Source: an uncultured Mitsuokella sp.
GTDB lineage: Bacteria; Bacillota; Negativicutes; Selenomonadales; Selenomonadaceae
DNA: 22,730 bases
Assembly: GCA_900770895.1 (NCBI GenBank)
Contig: CAAGMF010000184.1
Location: forward strand, 1 to 22,730
Direction: 5' to 3'
Shown: piece after piece, positions 1 to 7,295 of the stretch
Layout of the letters: the number at the start of each line of letters is the position of its first letter
Position numbering within the stretch: the stretch's first letter is position 1
Notes under the pieces: generated by a model
Databases searched by the model: none
The model's input: the letters and a program-made list of their open reading frames with translations, nothing else
What the model was told of the DNA's origin: nothing
Translations under genes and position numbers: made by a program

Positions 1-637
1 AGGCGTGGACGACGGAGATGCGCTGCTGGCTGTGGCCGCCCTGCTCGATCTCGTCGACCAGCGCGATCGCGTAGTCGGCATAGGAGATGATGGACTCGTT
101 CTTGCTGTTGAGCGTGAGCTCCTCGCCGGCCTTTATGTACTTGCCCGTGCGCTCGCCATCGGCCTGGAAATCACCGGCCGGGCTGATGTAGGTCCAGTCA
201 ACATTCTTCACCGTGCGCAGGAAATCGAGCGCCTGCTGATGAGCGTCGGCCACGCCCTTGAATGCGTCCGGGAAGTCCGGCGTCTGCGCAACCGTCAGCG
301 TATGCTCCGGATTGACGAACAGGCTGCCTGCACCACCGACGACGACCAGACGGACCGAAGTGCCAGCCAGCACCTGGCTCAGGTGTTTCGCTGCGTCCGG
401 GATGATATGGAGCGTCTCCGGTGCCCAGGCACCAGCCGCGTCGACGACGACATCGAACGACTCGAGATCAGCCTTCGTGAGATCGAACAGATCCTTCTGG
501 ACGTATTCCTTGGCCGGGGTATCGTTCTCGGCATGGCGGCCGAAGGCGACGACCTCATGACCACGGCTCAGAGCCTCGGCGATGACTTTCTTTGCGACAC
601 GACCATTTGCGGCTACAACTGCTATTTTCTTCGACAT
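1..637 (-). CDS. NAD(P)-binding oxidoreductase, SDR/NmrA-like (3' end cut by window edge)
   Basis: About 212 residues are visible and the gene runs off the left edge, probably within a few codons of its stop. The N-terminus begins MSKKIAVVAANGRVAKKVI, a Rossmann strand-turn-helix with a degenerate glycine motif (AANGRVA). A second strand (FDVVVDAAGAW) and the VVVGGAGSLFV strand follow. This arrangement is that of atypical short-chain dehydrogenases annotated as NAD-dependent epimerase or NAD(P)H-binding protein (COG2910-like). The start at 637 is set by GGAGG at 646-650. The likely role is a cytosolic NAD(P)-dependent reductase. The substrate cannot be told from sequence, and such genes are often induced by electrophile or redox stress. 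Transcription is monocistronic from a very good promoter at 706-734 that carries two palindromes. No regulator gene lies beside it. Confidence 0.8.
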   Translation of the reverse strand, partial: MSKKIAVVAANGRVAKKVIAEALSRGHEVVAFGRHAENDTPAKEYVQKDLFDLTKADLESFDVVVDAAGAWAPETLHIIPDAAKHLSQVLAGTSVRLVVVGGAGSLFVNPEHTLTVAQTPDFPDAFKGVADAHQQALDFLRTVKNVDWTYISPAGDFQADGERTGKYIKAGEELTLNSKNESIISYADYAIALVDEIEQGGHSQQRISVVHA

Positions 638-674
638 GATGATTACCTCCAACAATTTTTACCATTTTCTTTGA

Positions 675-693
675 TGTAACTTCGTTCGTTACA
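675..693. promoter_or_regulatory. Palindromic operator 1 (TGTAAC-N7-GTTACA)
   Basis: A perfect 6-bp inverted repeat with a 7-bp centre, 19 bp in all. It lies just downstream of the predicted transcription start of the oxidoreductase gene. Together with the second copy at 703-721 it looks like a binding site for a dimeric repressor. Confidence 0.6.
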
Positions 694-702
694 TTTCATG
701 CT

Positions 703-721
703 TGTAATATACCATGTTACA
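703..721. promoter_or_regulatory. Palindromic operator 2 (TGTAAT-N7-GTTACA)
   Basis: Same 19-bp architecture as the site at 675-693, with one mismatch in the arms. It covers the -10 box at 706-711. Centre-to-centre distance to the other site is 28 bp. The position suggests repression by occlusion of RNA polymerase. The cognate regulator is not in the window. Confidence 0.6.
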
Positions 722-734
722 ATTTCGTTGTCAA
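706..734 (-). promoter_or_regulatory. Sigma-A promoter of the oxidoreductase gene
   Basis: On the minus strand TTGACA (729-734) is followed by a 17-bp spacer and TATATT (706-711), a near-consensus housekeeping promoter. The predicted start of transcription is near 699, giving a leader of about 60 nt before the ATG at 637. Confidence 0.8.
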
Positions 735-810
735 CACTTTTATTACATTTTTTGCAAAAAAATTTTCTGCTCCTTGCCAACCACTCAAAACTCTCCATCT
801 GCCGCGCATC

Positions 811-846
811 AAAAAAGCGCCGCAAAGCTGCTGAGCTTTGCGACGC
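811..846 (-). terminator. Rho-independent terminator after uridine phosphorylase
   Basis: CGCAAAGCT (821-829) pairs with AGCTTTGCG (834-842), extended by a GCG/CGC clamp with one mismatch. On the minus strand the stem is followed by six T (811-816). It sits 30 nt beyond the stop codon at 875. Confidence 0.85.
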
Positions 847-874
847 TGCATATATCTCCTGATTAAATTGTCTC

Positions 875-1657
875 TCAGGCTTTCTTCTTGTCCTCCTCGA
901 TGAGGATGCGCATAGCCTCGACGGCCGTCTGGATGGACTTCTCCGAATCATAGTTCTCCGGATCATCGAGACCCATGGCGCGGCGGGTCTGGTTAGCGAA
1001 TACGGCCATGATGGCACCCGTGCGGACCTTGCGGACCGAGCCGACGATGAACAGCGTAGCCGACTCCATCTCGCTCGCGAGAGCACCGCATTTGAGGAAA
1101 GCATCCCACTTGTTGTTGAGCTCATAAGCGACCGGCATCGAATTCGGATCATGCTGGCCGTAGAAATTATCCTTGCACTGCAGCACGCCGACATGATAGC
1201 GGGTATCGCCCTTCTGAGCGGCCTTTACGAGTGCCTCGACCACCGTATGGTCAGCCACTGCCGGGAACTCGATCGGCGCATATTCCTTCGTCGTGCCCTC
1301 CATGCGGATGGCTGCCGTACCGATGACGAGATCGCCGCCCAGGACATCGACGGCCATGCCGCCCGAAGTGCCGACGCGGATGAACGTATCAGCACCACAG
1401 TGGATGAGCTCCTCGACTGCGATTGCCGTCGACGGGCCACCGATGCCGTGCGAGCAGACCGAGATGCGCTCGCCGTTGAGCGTACCCGTATAGATGGTGT
1501 ACTCACGATTCGATTTCACGAATTTCGCATCATCGAAATAAGCAGCGATCTTCTCGCAGCGCGCCGGATCTCCGCACATGATGACATAGCGGCCCACATC
1601 GCCCTTCTTGATCTTGATATGGAATTCCTCGTCATTCTTCACATACTTGAGTGTCAT
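875..1657 (-). CDS. udp: Uridine phosphorylase
   Basis: This cytosolic enzyme catalyses phosphorolysis of uridine to uracil and ribose-1-phosphate in pyrimidine salvage. It has 260 aa, close to the E. coli enzyme (253 aa). Visible family motifs are the phosphate-binding MCGDPARCEKIA near the N-terminus, SHGIGGPSTAIAVEEL, RVGTSGG, and the nucleoside-binding ASEMESATLF. I chose the ATG at 1657 because AAGGTGG lies 8 nt upstream. The in-frame TTG at 1690 would add 11 residues without family similarity and has no ribosome binding site. The gene is monocistronic, with its own terminator at 811-846. A related nucleoside phosphorylase specificity cannot be fully excluded, but motif order and length favour Udp. 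Confidence 0.88.
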   Translation of the reverse strand: MTLKYVKNDEEFHIKIKKGDVGRYVIMCGDPARCEKIAAYFDDAKFVKSNREYTIYTGTLNGERISVCSHGIGGPSTAIAVEELIHCGADTFIRVGTSGGMAVDVLGGDLVIGTAAIRMEGTTKEYAPIEFPAVADHTVVEALVKAAQKGDTRYHVGVLQCKDNFYGQHDPNSMPVAYELNNKWDAFLKCGALASEMESATLFIVGSVRKVRTGAIMAVFANQTRRAMGLDDPENYDSEKSIQTAVEAMRILIEEDKKKA

Positions 1658-1766
1658 ACTGTTTTCCACCTTTCTCGAATCCGCAGGCAAAACCTGCCGT
1701 TATCTGACTGTCGTTCTGCTTCATTACAAGTATATTCTACCATTTTCCCGCGCCAAGCAAAAGGAC

Positions 1767-1797
1767 ATATGACACAATAATAGTCAATACGTCAAAA
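1767..1797 (-). promoter_or_regulatory. Candidate udp promoter with two-unit 8-bp TTGAC repeat
   Basis: On the minus strand TTTTGACG (1790-1797) and TATTGACT (1782-1789) are adjacent 8-bp units, matching the first two units at the two Hsp20 promoters. TTGACG with a 17-bp spacer to TCATAT (1767-1772) could be the promoter, but the -10 is weak. TAGAAT/TATACT nearer the gene, around 1730-1740, is an alternative. Confidence 0.4.
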
Positions 1798-1881
1798 CAT
1801 AAGCAGCAAAATTTCGTCACAGACGACCTGCCTCCACCTGATTTGTCGCTTTCAAAGCGACCAACTCATAATTCCATGTGG

Positions 1882-1887
1882 TATAAT
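1882..1887 (+). promoter_or_regulatory. Extended -10 box (TGGTATAAT)
   Basis: TATAAT at 1882-1887 is preceded by TGG, an extended -10 element, with no convincing -35. It is preceded by the hairpin GTCGCTT-N3-AAGCGAC at about 1845-1861. It would transcribe the gene remnant at 1890-2075 and possibly read into the chaperone operon. Confidence 0.4.
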
Positions 1888-1889
1888 AA

Positions 1890-2075
1890 CAATATAGGCA
1901 GAAGGTATCTCATAGGCGCTGGCAGAATTGGCCTGTTTGTTCTTCTGATGGTACACAGATGTATTGCATTAAATATGACTGTGATGATGCAGATTGTTAC
2001 TACGAAACATTAACTGAAGCAATAGGCGGCATAGAAACTAACCGTTTAGGAAATCTACATGTAGAGCCATTATAA
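1890..2075 (+). pseudogene. Cys-rich coding remnant or small ORF, unrecognised
   Basis: One frame is open for 61 codons and reads like protein (RRWQNWPVCSSDGTQ, then YCIKYDCDDADCYYETLTEA and LGNLHVEPL). The only ATG, at 1959, has no ribosome binding site and would give 38 aa. The composition (several Cys, Tyr, Asp) resembles the end of a real domain more than random sequence. I read it as a decayed 3' gene fragment at the edge of the AT-richer island. I do not recognise the family. Confidence 0.3.
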
Positions 2076-2076
2076 T
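2054..2076 (+). promoter_or_regulatory. Candidate promoter of the chaperone operon with 12-bp palindrome
   Basis: TATAAT at 2071-2076 has a perfect 12-bp palindrome TCTACATGTAGA at 2054-2065, inside what would be the -35/-10 spacer. The -35 itself is poor (AGGAAA), which is common at activated or tightly repressed promoters. The predicted leader is about 100 nt and contains a small hairpin CGGAT-CTT-ATCCG (2136-2148). No CIRCE element (TTAGCACTC-N9-GAGTGCTAA) is present. Confidence 0.4.
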
Positions 2077-2180
2077 ATTCACGAGCAGCAGGACTTTTAC
2101 TTTATCATGAAGAATAGCTTACATATAAGAGTCTGCGGATCTTATCCGATGTTAATACGCACTCTATCAGGAGGGATGCA

Positions 2181-2549
2181 TTGAATATGGACGAAAAGGA
2201 AATATGGGTCCATCTGGCTACTGAGGCCTATCGCATGCGCAGTTTCGCAAAAGGGATAGCGGAAAGGTCTGAGGATCCCAGATTAGCAAAGCGGGCTTCC
2301 AATGCAGTCACACGGTTTGACAAGCATTTTGTAGAGAATTTGAGAAAGTTGGGGCTTGAACTTCTAGACTTCACCGGACAGGACTATGAGATGGGGTTGC
2401 CCGTGCAGCCTGTCAATCTTCAGGATTTTGCTCCGGATGATCCGCTTGTTATCGAGACGATGCTCGAGCCCTCCATTAAAGAATATGGAACGGCAAACAT
2501 ACTAAAGGTCGGCGTGGCCGCCCTGCAAAGAAAGCAAGAACAGGAATAA
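2181..2549 (+). CDS. Small GrpE-like protein of the Hsp70 operon
   Basis: 122 aa, cytosolic, no signal peptide. The first 60 residues are helical and charged. The second half (MGLPVQPVNLQDF, then VIETMLEPSIKEYG and NILKVGVAAL) has the spacing of a GrpE-like C-terminal beta domain, where a strand of the type VLxxGV ends the protein. Function as the nucleotide exchange partner of the adjacent Hsp70 is inferred from this weak resemblance and from position. The start is probably TTG at 2181, because AGGAGGG at 2169-2175 is 5 nt upstream. The ATG at 2187 would be 11 nt away. It is the first gene of the operon, with the Hsp70 start 79 nt downstream. Base composition is clearly less GC-rich than most flanking genes. 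If it is not GrpE-like, it is an unknown small partner protein. Confidence 0.6.
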   Translation: MNMDEKEIWVHLATEAYRMRSFAKGIAERSEDPRLAKRASNAVTRFDKHFVENLRKLGLELLDFTGQDYEMGLPVQPVNLQDFAPDDPLVIETMLEPSIKEYGTANILKVGVAALQRKQEQE

Positions 2550-2628
2550 ATGCTGGTGTGCCGGAGCGCAGGAGGAAGATAAAGAGACGCACAAATAAAA
2601 GCAGAAAAAGAATCATGGAGGATTTGAC

Positions 2629-5124
2629 ATGAAATATTATGTTGGCATCGACCTTGGCACGACCAATAGTGCCATATCAACCTTTGACGGCGAGCATGTC
2701 CGGGTGTGGAAGAGCAAAAAAGATCAGAATGATGTAACTCCTTCGGCGATCTATGTAGACAAGCGAGGAAAACGCTTTTATGGCAAAGAAGCTTATCTGA
2801 AGTCAGCTCAGCAGCCCGAGCGCTGTGCAACACTTTTCAAGCGCTTTATGGGCACGAGTACCAAGATCCATATCGGGGACGAGGAACTCACACCGGAAGG
2901 CTGCAGTGCAGAGATCCTGCACGAGCTATTCAAAAACCTGCCCGAAGAAATCCGGAACAGCGATGAGGTCGCGACGGTGATCACTGTACCGGCGGCCTTC
3001 AATCAGATGCAGAATGCGGCAACGCTTGAGGCTGCACAGCAGGCTGGCATTGGTAAGGTCGCACTCATGCAGGAACCGGTAGCGGCGATCATGAGCGTCA
3101 TGAAATCCGATAGTAAAAATGCAAATTTCATCATCTATGACCTCGGCGGCGGTACGCTGGATGTATCGATAGCGGAGAGCATTGGCGGCAAAGTAAATCT
3201 GCTGGCTCTCGGGGGCAGAGCTATGTGCGGCGGCAGAGATTTCGACCGGATTATTATGAATAATGTAGTCATTCCGTGGCTGAGGGAGAACTATCATCTC
3301 CCCGATGATCTGAAAAACGTCCCCAAATATAAGAAACTCCTACGCATCGCTGAATACCGGACTGAGATGGCCAAGATCGAACTCTCCAGCGAGGAAACCG
3401 CACAAATCGATGGCGAGACTGGCATCGAAGATGAGGATGGAGAGGAAATCTACCTCGATATCGAGCTGAATCGCGAGCGCTACAACAGCTATATCCATAA
3501 ACCCATCATGGAGTCCATCGATACCGTGTGTGAGACTCTGGAAAAGACCTGCCTGGCCCCTCAGGATATCGATCGTATGATTTTCATCGGCGGACCGACG
3601 AACTACAAGCCGCTGCGTGATCTGGTGGTAAATGAGGTCGGTATACCGGGCAGCATTGAAGTAAACCCCATGACCGCTGTCTCGGAGGGGGCCAGCATTT
3701 ACGCGGAATCCATCGACTGGTCGAGCGAGGAGCATGGCCGCAAGGCGTCCCGGGAGCAGGTGAAGAGTGATGAAACTCTCGGCCTGGGATTCCGCTATGT
3801 AGCGCGTTCGACAAAGCCGCGCGCCAAAATTGCTATTGTACTTGATAAGGAGGTCAGTAACTATACCTTTGAGGTACTCAGCGTAGAGAGCGGCTGGAAC
3901 TCTGGCTCAATGGAGCTGAAAAATCGGGCCACGGTCTCTGTGCCGCTTGCCAAGCGCGGCGACAATCATTTCCAGGTGCACGTCTATGACTCTTACGGGC
4001 GTTCCGTAAAGCTCCATGAGGACACGATTGTCATCGCCTATACGATGGCGACGGTCGGAACCATTCTGGCATCACATTCCATCGGTGTCGAGGTACTAGA
4101 GAGCGGTGACAGTGAGGGGGCCTCGACTCTTGACTATCTCGTGCACGAGGGAGACCCGCTGCCAGCCAAAGGGCAGAAACATTTCCGTGCCGGAGAAACG
4201 ATCAAAGCTGGCTCTGATGCATCGATCAATTTTAAGCTTTGGGAAGGTGAAATCGAGGGGGATGTGGAATCAAACCGCTTTATCGGCTATATGACGATTA
4301 GCGGAGAGGATTTTGATTATGGCACCATCTATACGGGGGCAGATATCCTCTGCAATTATGTCGTAAACGATTCAGGAAGCATCGACCTTGAAATCGAAAT
4401 TCCTTCCATTACGGAATCCTTCAACAGCAACAAAAATTTCTACTCGCGGCAAGAAGGCCAGATTGACCTGGATGATGCCGAGGCCATCCTGCATCAGGAT
4501 GGCACAAAGGTACTAGAGAAAATCAAAGATCTCGGTGAAAAGGTATCGAAGGAAGACTATGGCGAGAAACTCCGCGAGGCAGCCGATGTTGCGTCGAAAG
4601 CATTGGGCATCCGGGAAAACCAGCAGGATCGGGAGGACATCCAGCACCTCACCGATGAGCTCTTGCGAGTCAAAAAATATCTGGCGAAGGTGCGCCTAGA
4701 AAATATGGATCGCATCCGCCATGAAGAGCTGGAAGGATTGAAATCTTTTTACGAAGAACAGGTGAAGCAGTATGCGACACCGGATGACCAAGCGCAGTTT
4801 GCGAAACTCTTCCAAACAGCGGAGGAAGTCATGGGCCGGCGCAGCTCGACATTCGAGAATATCCTGCAGCGCATCCGCTATAAGAATTACGATGTCCTGC
4901 AGGCTGGCAGCGTTGATTTCATGATCTTCGACTTGAAGCGGCTGCTGGCGCTGCCTGCGGAGGAATATGTGGATCTGCAGCAATTCGAAGCATGGAAGGA
5001 AAAGGCCCTTCAGGCCCTGCACGATGGGGATATGGATGGCTTGCGTCATGCACTAAACGGCCTTTGGTCCATAAAGGTTAATCATGACCGCAGTGATGTG
5101 ATGAGCAATATCGTTAAAGGTTGA
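2629..5124 (+). CDS. Hsp70-family chaperone with inserted beta domain (831 aa)
   Basis: An ATP-driven chaperone-like protein. The nucleotide-binding domain is intact: GIDLGTTNS (residues 6-14), VITVPAAFNQMQ (117-128), QEPVAAI (148-154), YDLGGGTLDVS (170-180) and the adenosine loop FIGGPTNYKPLRDL (319-332). The usual linker (DVLLLD type) is absent. Residues about 383-478 form an extra beta-rich, probably immunoglobulin-like segment. A recognisable substrate-binding beta domain follows (SHSIGVEVL at 483-491, then about 500-600), and then about 230 residues of charged helices, longer than the DnaK lid. GGAGG lies 8 nt before the ATG. The stop overlaps the start of the next gene (TGATG), so the two are translationally coupled. 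It is not the housekeeping DnaK: it has a different length, domain layout and partners. It resembles accessory Hsp70s annotated only as Hsp70 family protein. Confidence 0.9.
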   Translation: MKYYVGIDLGTTNSAISTFDGEHVRVWKSKKDQNDVTPSAIYVDKRGKRFYGKEAYLKSAQQPERCATLFKRFMGTSTKIHIGDEELTPEGCSAEILHELFKNLPEEIRNSDEVATVITVPAAFNQMQNAATLEAAQQAGIGKVALMQEPVAAIMSVMKSDSKNANFIIYDLGGGTLDVSIAESIGGKVNLLALGGRAMCGGRDFDRIIMNNVVIPWLRENYHLPDDLKNVPKYKKLLRIAEYRTEMAKIELSSEETAQIDGETGIEDEDGEEIYLDIELNRERYNSYIHKPIMESIDTVCETLEKTCLAPQDIDRMIFIGGPTNYKPLRDLVVNEVGIPGSIEVNPMTAVSEGASIYAESIDWSSEEHGRKASREQVKSDETLGLGFRYVARSTKPRAKIAIVLDKEVSNYTFEVLSVESGWNSGSMELKNRATVSVPLAKRGDNHFQVHVYDSYGRSVKLHEDTIVIAYTMATVGTILASHSIGVEVLESGDSEGASTLDYLVHEGDPLPAKGQKHFRAGETIKAGSDASINFKLWEGEIEGDVESNRFIGYMTISGEDFDYGTIYTGADILCNYVVNDSGSIDLEIEIPSITESFNSNKNFYSRQEGQIDLDDAEAILHQDGTKVLEKIKDLGEKVSKEDYGEKLREAADVASKALGIRENQQDREDIQHLTDELLRVKKYLAKVRLENMDRIRHEELEGLKSFYEEQVKQYATPDDQAQFAKLFQTAEEVMGRRSSTFENILQRIRYKNYDVLQAGSVDFMIFDLKRLLALPAEEYVDLQQFEAWKEKALQALHDGDMDGLRHALNGLWSIKVNHDRSDVMSNIVKG

Positions 5125-6665
5125 TGTCAATGACAGCATTTCAGGAAAACCCGTTCTATATCCTGTCCGTTTCGATACTGGATAACAAGGAAACGGTAAT
5201 GGAGGCCGCAGAAGATTGTGCCTTCGATGATCCGGACAGAGAGGAAGATTTCGAGAAAGCAAAAAACGCTCTGATCAATCCGAAGCTGCGTATCAGCGCC
5301 GAAATCCGTTGGTTCCCCGGGCTGGACAGGCAGCAGGAGAAAGCGATCGTGCAGGCCATTCCAACAGCAACCATCTGCACAACAAAGCTTGGCAATCCGC
5401 TGGCCCAGCTCAATATGGAGTGGTACCAGATTGGAAAGCAACGGCAAAAAGATTTGCCGGAAGCTATCCGTCATATCGGCAGGTTGTATGAGCAGGTCCG
5501 GTCTGAAGCGGTCCAGAGCGAACTCAATGCGCTCCGCGCGGCGGCACACTATCCGGAGATATCTGATCCGTCCGCCGTACAGGCAGCGCTGGACAGCCTT
5601 TCGGGTGACATTGAGCATTCCATCCATGAAATCGTGAAAGCTATGGAATTTCGCGATTATACGGTTTTGGCCAATCAACTGGCGGGCCACATAAAAAAAA
5701 GGCATGATGCAATTATCAGCCGTTTCTTCTCGGACTATGAGATGGACCGCCAGGAGTGGATCAAAGCCAATACCATGGACATCCTGAAACTGAATGACAA
5801 GATACGGGAGAATCCACAAGCTCGAGACCTTGCACCCCTAGAGGAAAAGGTGGCTGCCTGGTCTGCAGTCTGCCGGCCTTTAGCCTGTTACAAACAGAGC
5901 ATGGGGCTGGAGGACACGATAGCGGACAGCTTGCTTTGGGAACTGCGTGGGACCTATATTGACCTGTACAATGAACAACAAGAAAGGGATATGTCCCATG
6001 CGATCTTGAAGCTGGTAGAAAATTATCTGGATTTCGCATGGAAAAGCAAGGAACAGTCGCGGCAAAAGATACAGGAAGACCTGGACTTTTGGCAGGAGCG
6101 CGCCGAGGCCGCTAATGTTTCCGCGGCTTTTTCCGAAGCTTTGGATGCCTTCACGGATATGATAGATACCATGAACCAGGAACTGTTCTTCGAGGATGGC
6201 CATGACCAGGCAATCCGCGACTTCTATCAGCATATATTCACCAGGAATTACGCCCCGAGCATCAAGAACTTCTTGGAGCGGGATGGAATGAGCGCACAGG
6301 AACAGCAGATCCTCTATGAGGACGCGGCCTGCCTATACCTGCAGATGGGAAGATCTATCACGTGGACGAATGATTTCGCACTAGCCCACAGCCTGGCCAT
6401 CACAGGCATGAAGTACGCGCGTAAGGGAAACGATGCAGATATCGTCGCCGACATGCAAAAGCTGCTCGACGCAACCGCGGTGCCGGAAACACCACCCGTA
6501 CACGAGACGTCGTCATCTCCGGCGCATAGCCAGCCGACTAAGAAAAGCGATAAAGGCGGCGGCTGCGGCACCCTGATCTTCTTTTGTATCATCGGCGCCT
6601 GCATCGGCGGCCCTCCCGGTATCTTGGCGGGCCTTGTTCTTTATGGCATCATTTACAGCGATTGA
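5124..6665 (+). CDS. J-like protein without HPD, with C-terminal hydrophobic hairpin
   Basis: 513 aa. The N-terminus (ENPFYILSVSILDNKETV, then a helix ending in ALINPKLRISAEIRWFPG) follows the pattern of a J domain: FYIL entry, helical pair, and LxNPxxR exit. The HPD tripeptide that stimulates Hsp70 ATPase is missing. About 350 helical, acidic residues follow, with coiled-coil tendency. Then comes a Pro/Ser/Thr linker (about 450-474) and a Gly/Cys-rich tail with two short hydrophobic stretches split by GGPPG (about 480-511), a likely membrane hairpin or anchor. The ATG at 5124 overlaps the Hsp70 stop. AAAGG at 5116-5120 is also well placed for the ATG at 5130. It is probably the substrate- or membrane-targeting partner of the Hsp70. 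The exact function is unknown. It is the last gene of the operon and is followed by the terminator at 6717. Confidence 0.7.
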   Translation: MSMTAFQENPFYILSVSILDNKETVMEAAEDCAFDDPDREEDFEKAKNALINPKLRISAEIRWFPGLDRQQEKAIVQAIPTATICTTKLGNPLAQLNMEWYQIGKQRQKDLPEAIRHIGRLYEQVRSEAVQSELNALRAAAHYPEISDPSAVQAALDSLSGDIEHSIHEIVKAMEFRDYTVLANQLAGHIKKRHDAIISRFFSDYEMDRQEWIKANTMDILKLNDKIRENPQARDLAPLEEKVAAWSAVCRPLACYKQSMGLEDTIADSLLWELRGTYIDLYNEQQERDMSHAILKLVENYLDFAWKSKEQSRQKIQEDLDFWQERAEAANVSAAFSEALDAFTDMIDTMNQELFFEDGHDQAIRDFYQHIFTRNYAPSIKNFLERDGMSAQEQQILYEDAACLYLQMGRSITWTNDFALAHSLAITGMKYARKGNDADIVADMQKLLDATAVPETPPVHETSSSPAHSQPTKKSDKGGGCGTLIFFCIIGACIGGPPGILAGLVLYGIIYSD

Positions 6666-6716
6666 AGAGGCCCCCTGTCCCCAGCGGTACCTGCTCTCTG
6701 GCTATAACGTACAGCA

Positions 6717-6756
6717 ATAGCCCCCTGCGGTAATAAACTACCGCAGGGGGCTATTT
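6717..6756. terminator. Strong hairpin between convergent operons
   Basis: A perfect 16-bp stem, ATAGCCCCCTGCGGTA (6717-6732) and its complement (6739-6754), with loop ATAAAC. Three T follow on the plus strand, and AAATAG flanks it on the other side. It lies between the chaperone operon (plus) and the hsp20 gene (minus), so it can serve both. Confidence 0.8.
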
Positions 6757-6845
6757 GCACTCAGAAGTTCCAGTATGATCTATTTCAACGTCGGCACAAC
6801 GCCCCGACGGAAGCGGCTCCTCGTCAGCCTATGCAGGCTGGCCAC

Positions 6846-7295
6846 TCAGGCGACACCGGTGATATTGATCTCGTGCCCCTTCGTTTCGGCCTCAGCCTTC
6901 TTCGGCATATGGATGTTCAGCACGCCATCCTTGTACTCGGCGGTGCATTTGTTCTCATCGATGTTATCGATGTAGAACGAACGGCTCATCGAGCTCGTGC
7001 TGCGCTCCCGACGTACGTAGTTGCCCTTGTCGTCTTTCTCGTCCTTCGACTCATTGCTCTTCGTAGCGATGGTCAGATAGTTGTTCTCATACGAGAGGGA
7101 AATGTCCTCTTTCTTGAGTCCCGGCAGCTCTGCCGTCATATCGTAGGCATCGCCATTGTCTTTGACGTCAACCTTGAACGCGGGGCTGTGGAAACTCGAC
7201 ATAAACGGCTCGTCAAAGACATCCAGCAGGCGATCGAATACGTTCTCCTCATGTGCCAAATCGTTACGAGATACGAATGGAACCAAACCAAACAT
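6846..7295 (-). CDS. Small heat-shock protein Hsp20 (copy 1)
   Basis: 149 aa with an alpha-crystallin domain from about residue 38 (FKVDVKDNGDAYDMTAELPGLKKEDI) through RSFYIDNIDENKCTAEYKDGVL to the C-terminal I-x-I tail (INI). It is an ATP-independent holdase that oligomerises in the cytosol and passes clients to Hsp70. I set the start at the ATG at 7295 (MFGLVPF), the same N-terminus as copy 2 at 11842-12303. The TTG at 7301 sits too close to the AAAGGGG ribosome binding site. The gene is monocistronic, with a leader of about 95 nt and the triple TTGAC-unit promoter. It is a paralogue of copy 2, and both carry the DNGxAY and ELPGLKKEDI motifs. Confidence 0.95.
   Translation of the reverse strand: MFGLVPFVSRNDLAHEENVFDRLLDVFDEPFMSSFHSPAFKVDVKDNGDAYDMTAELPGLKKEDISLSYENNYLTIATKSNESKDEKDDKGNYVRRERSTSSMSRSFYIDNIDENKCTAEYKDGVLNIHMPKKAEAETKGHEINITGVA

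Noticed and set aside
2107..2184. 25-residue upstream ORF whose stop overlaps the TTG start at 2181
   Set aside because: The ATG at 2107 has no Shine-Dalgarno sequence and the peptide has no attenuation-like codon runs. Overlap with the TTG may be chance.
2054..2628. CIRCE/HrcA control of the Hsp70 operon
   Set aside because: No TTAGCACTC-N9-GAGTGCTAA or near match was found upstream of the operon.
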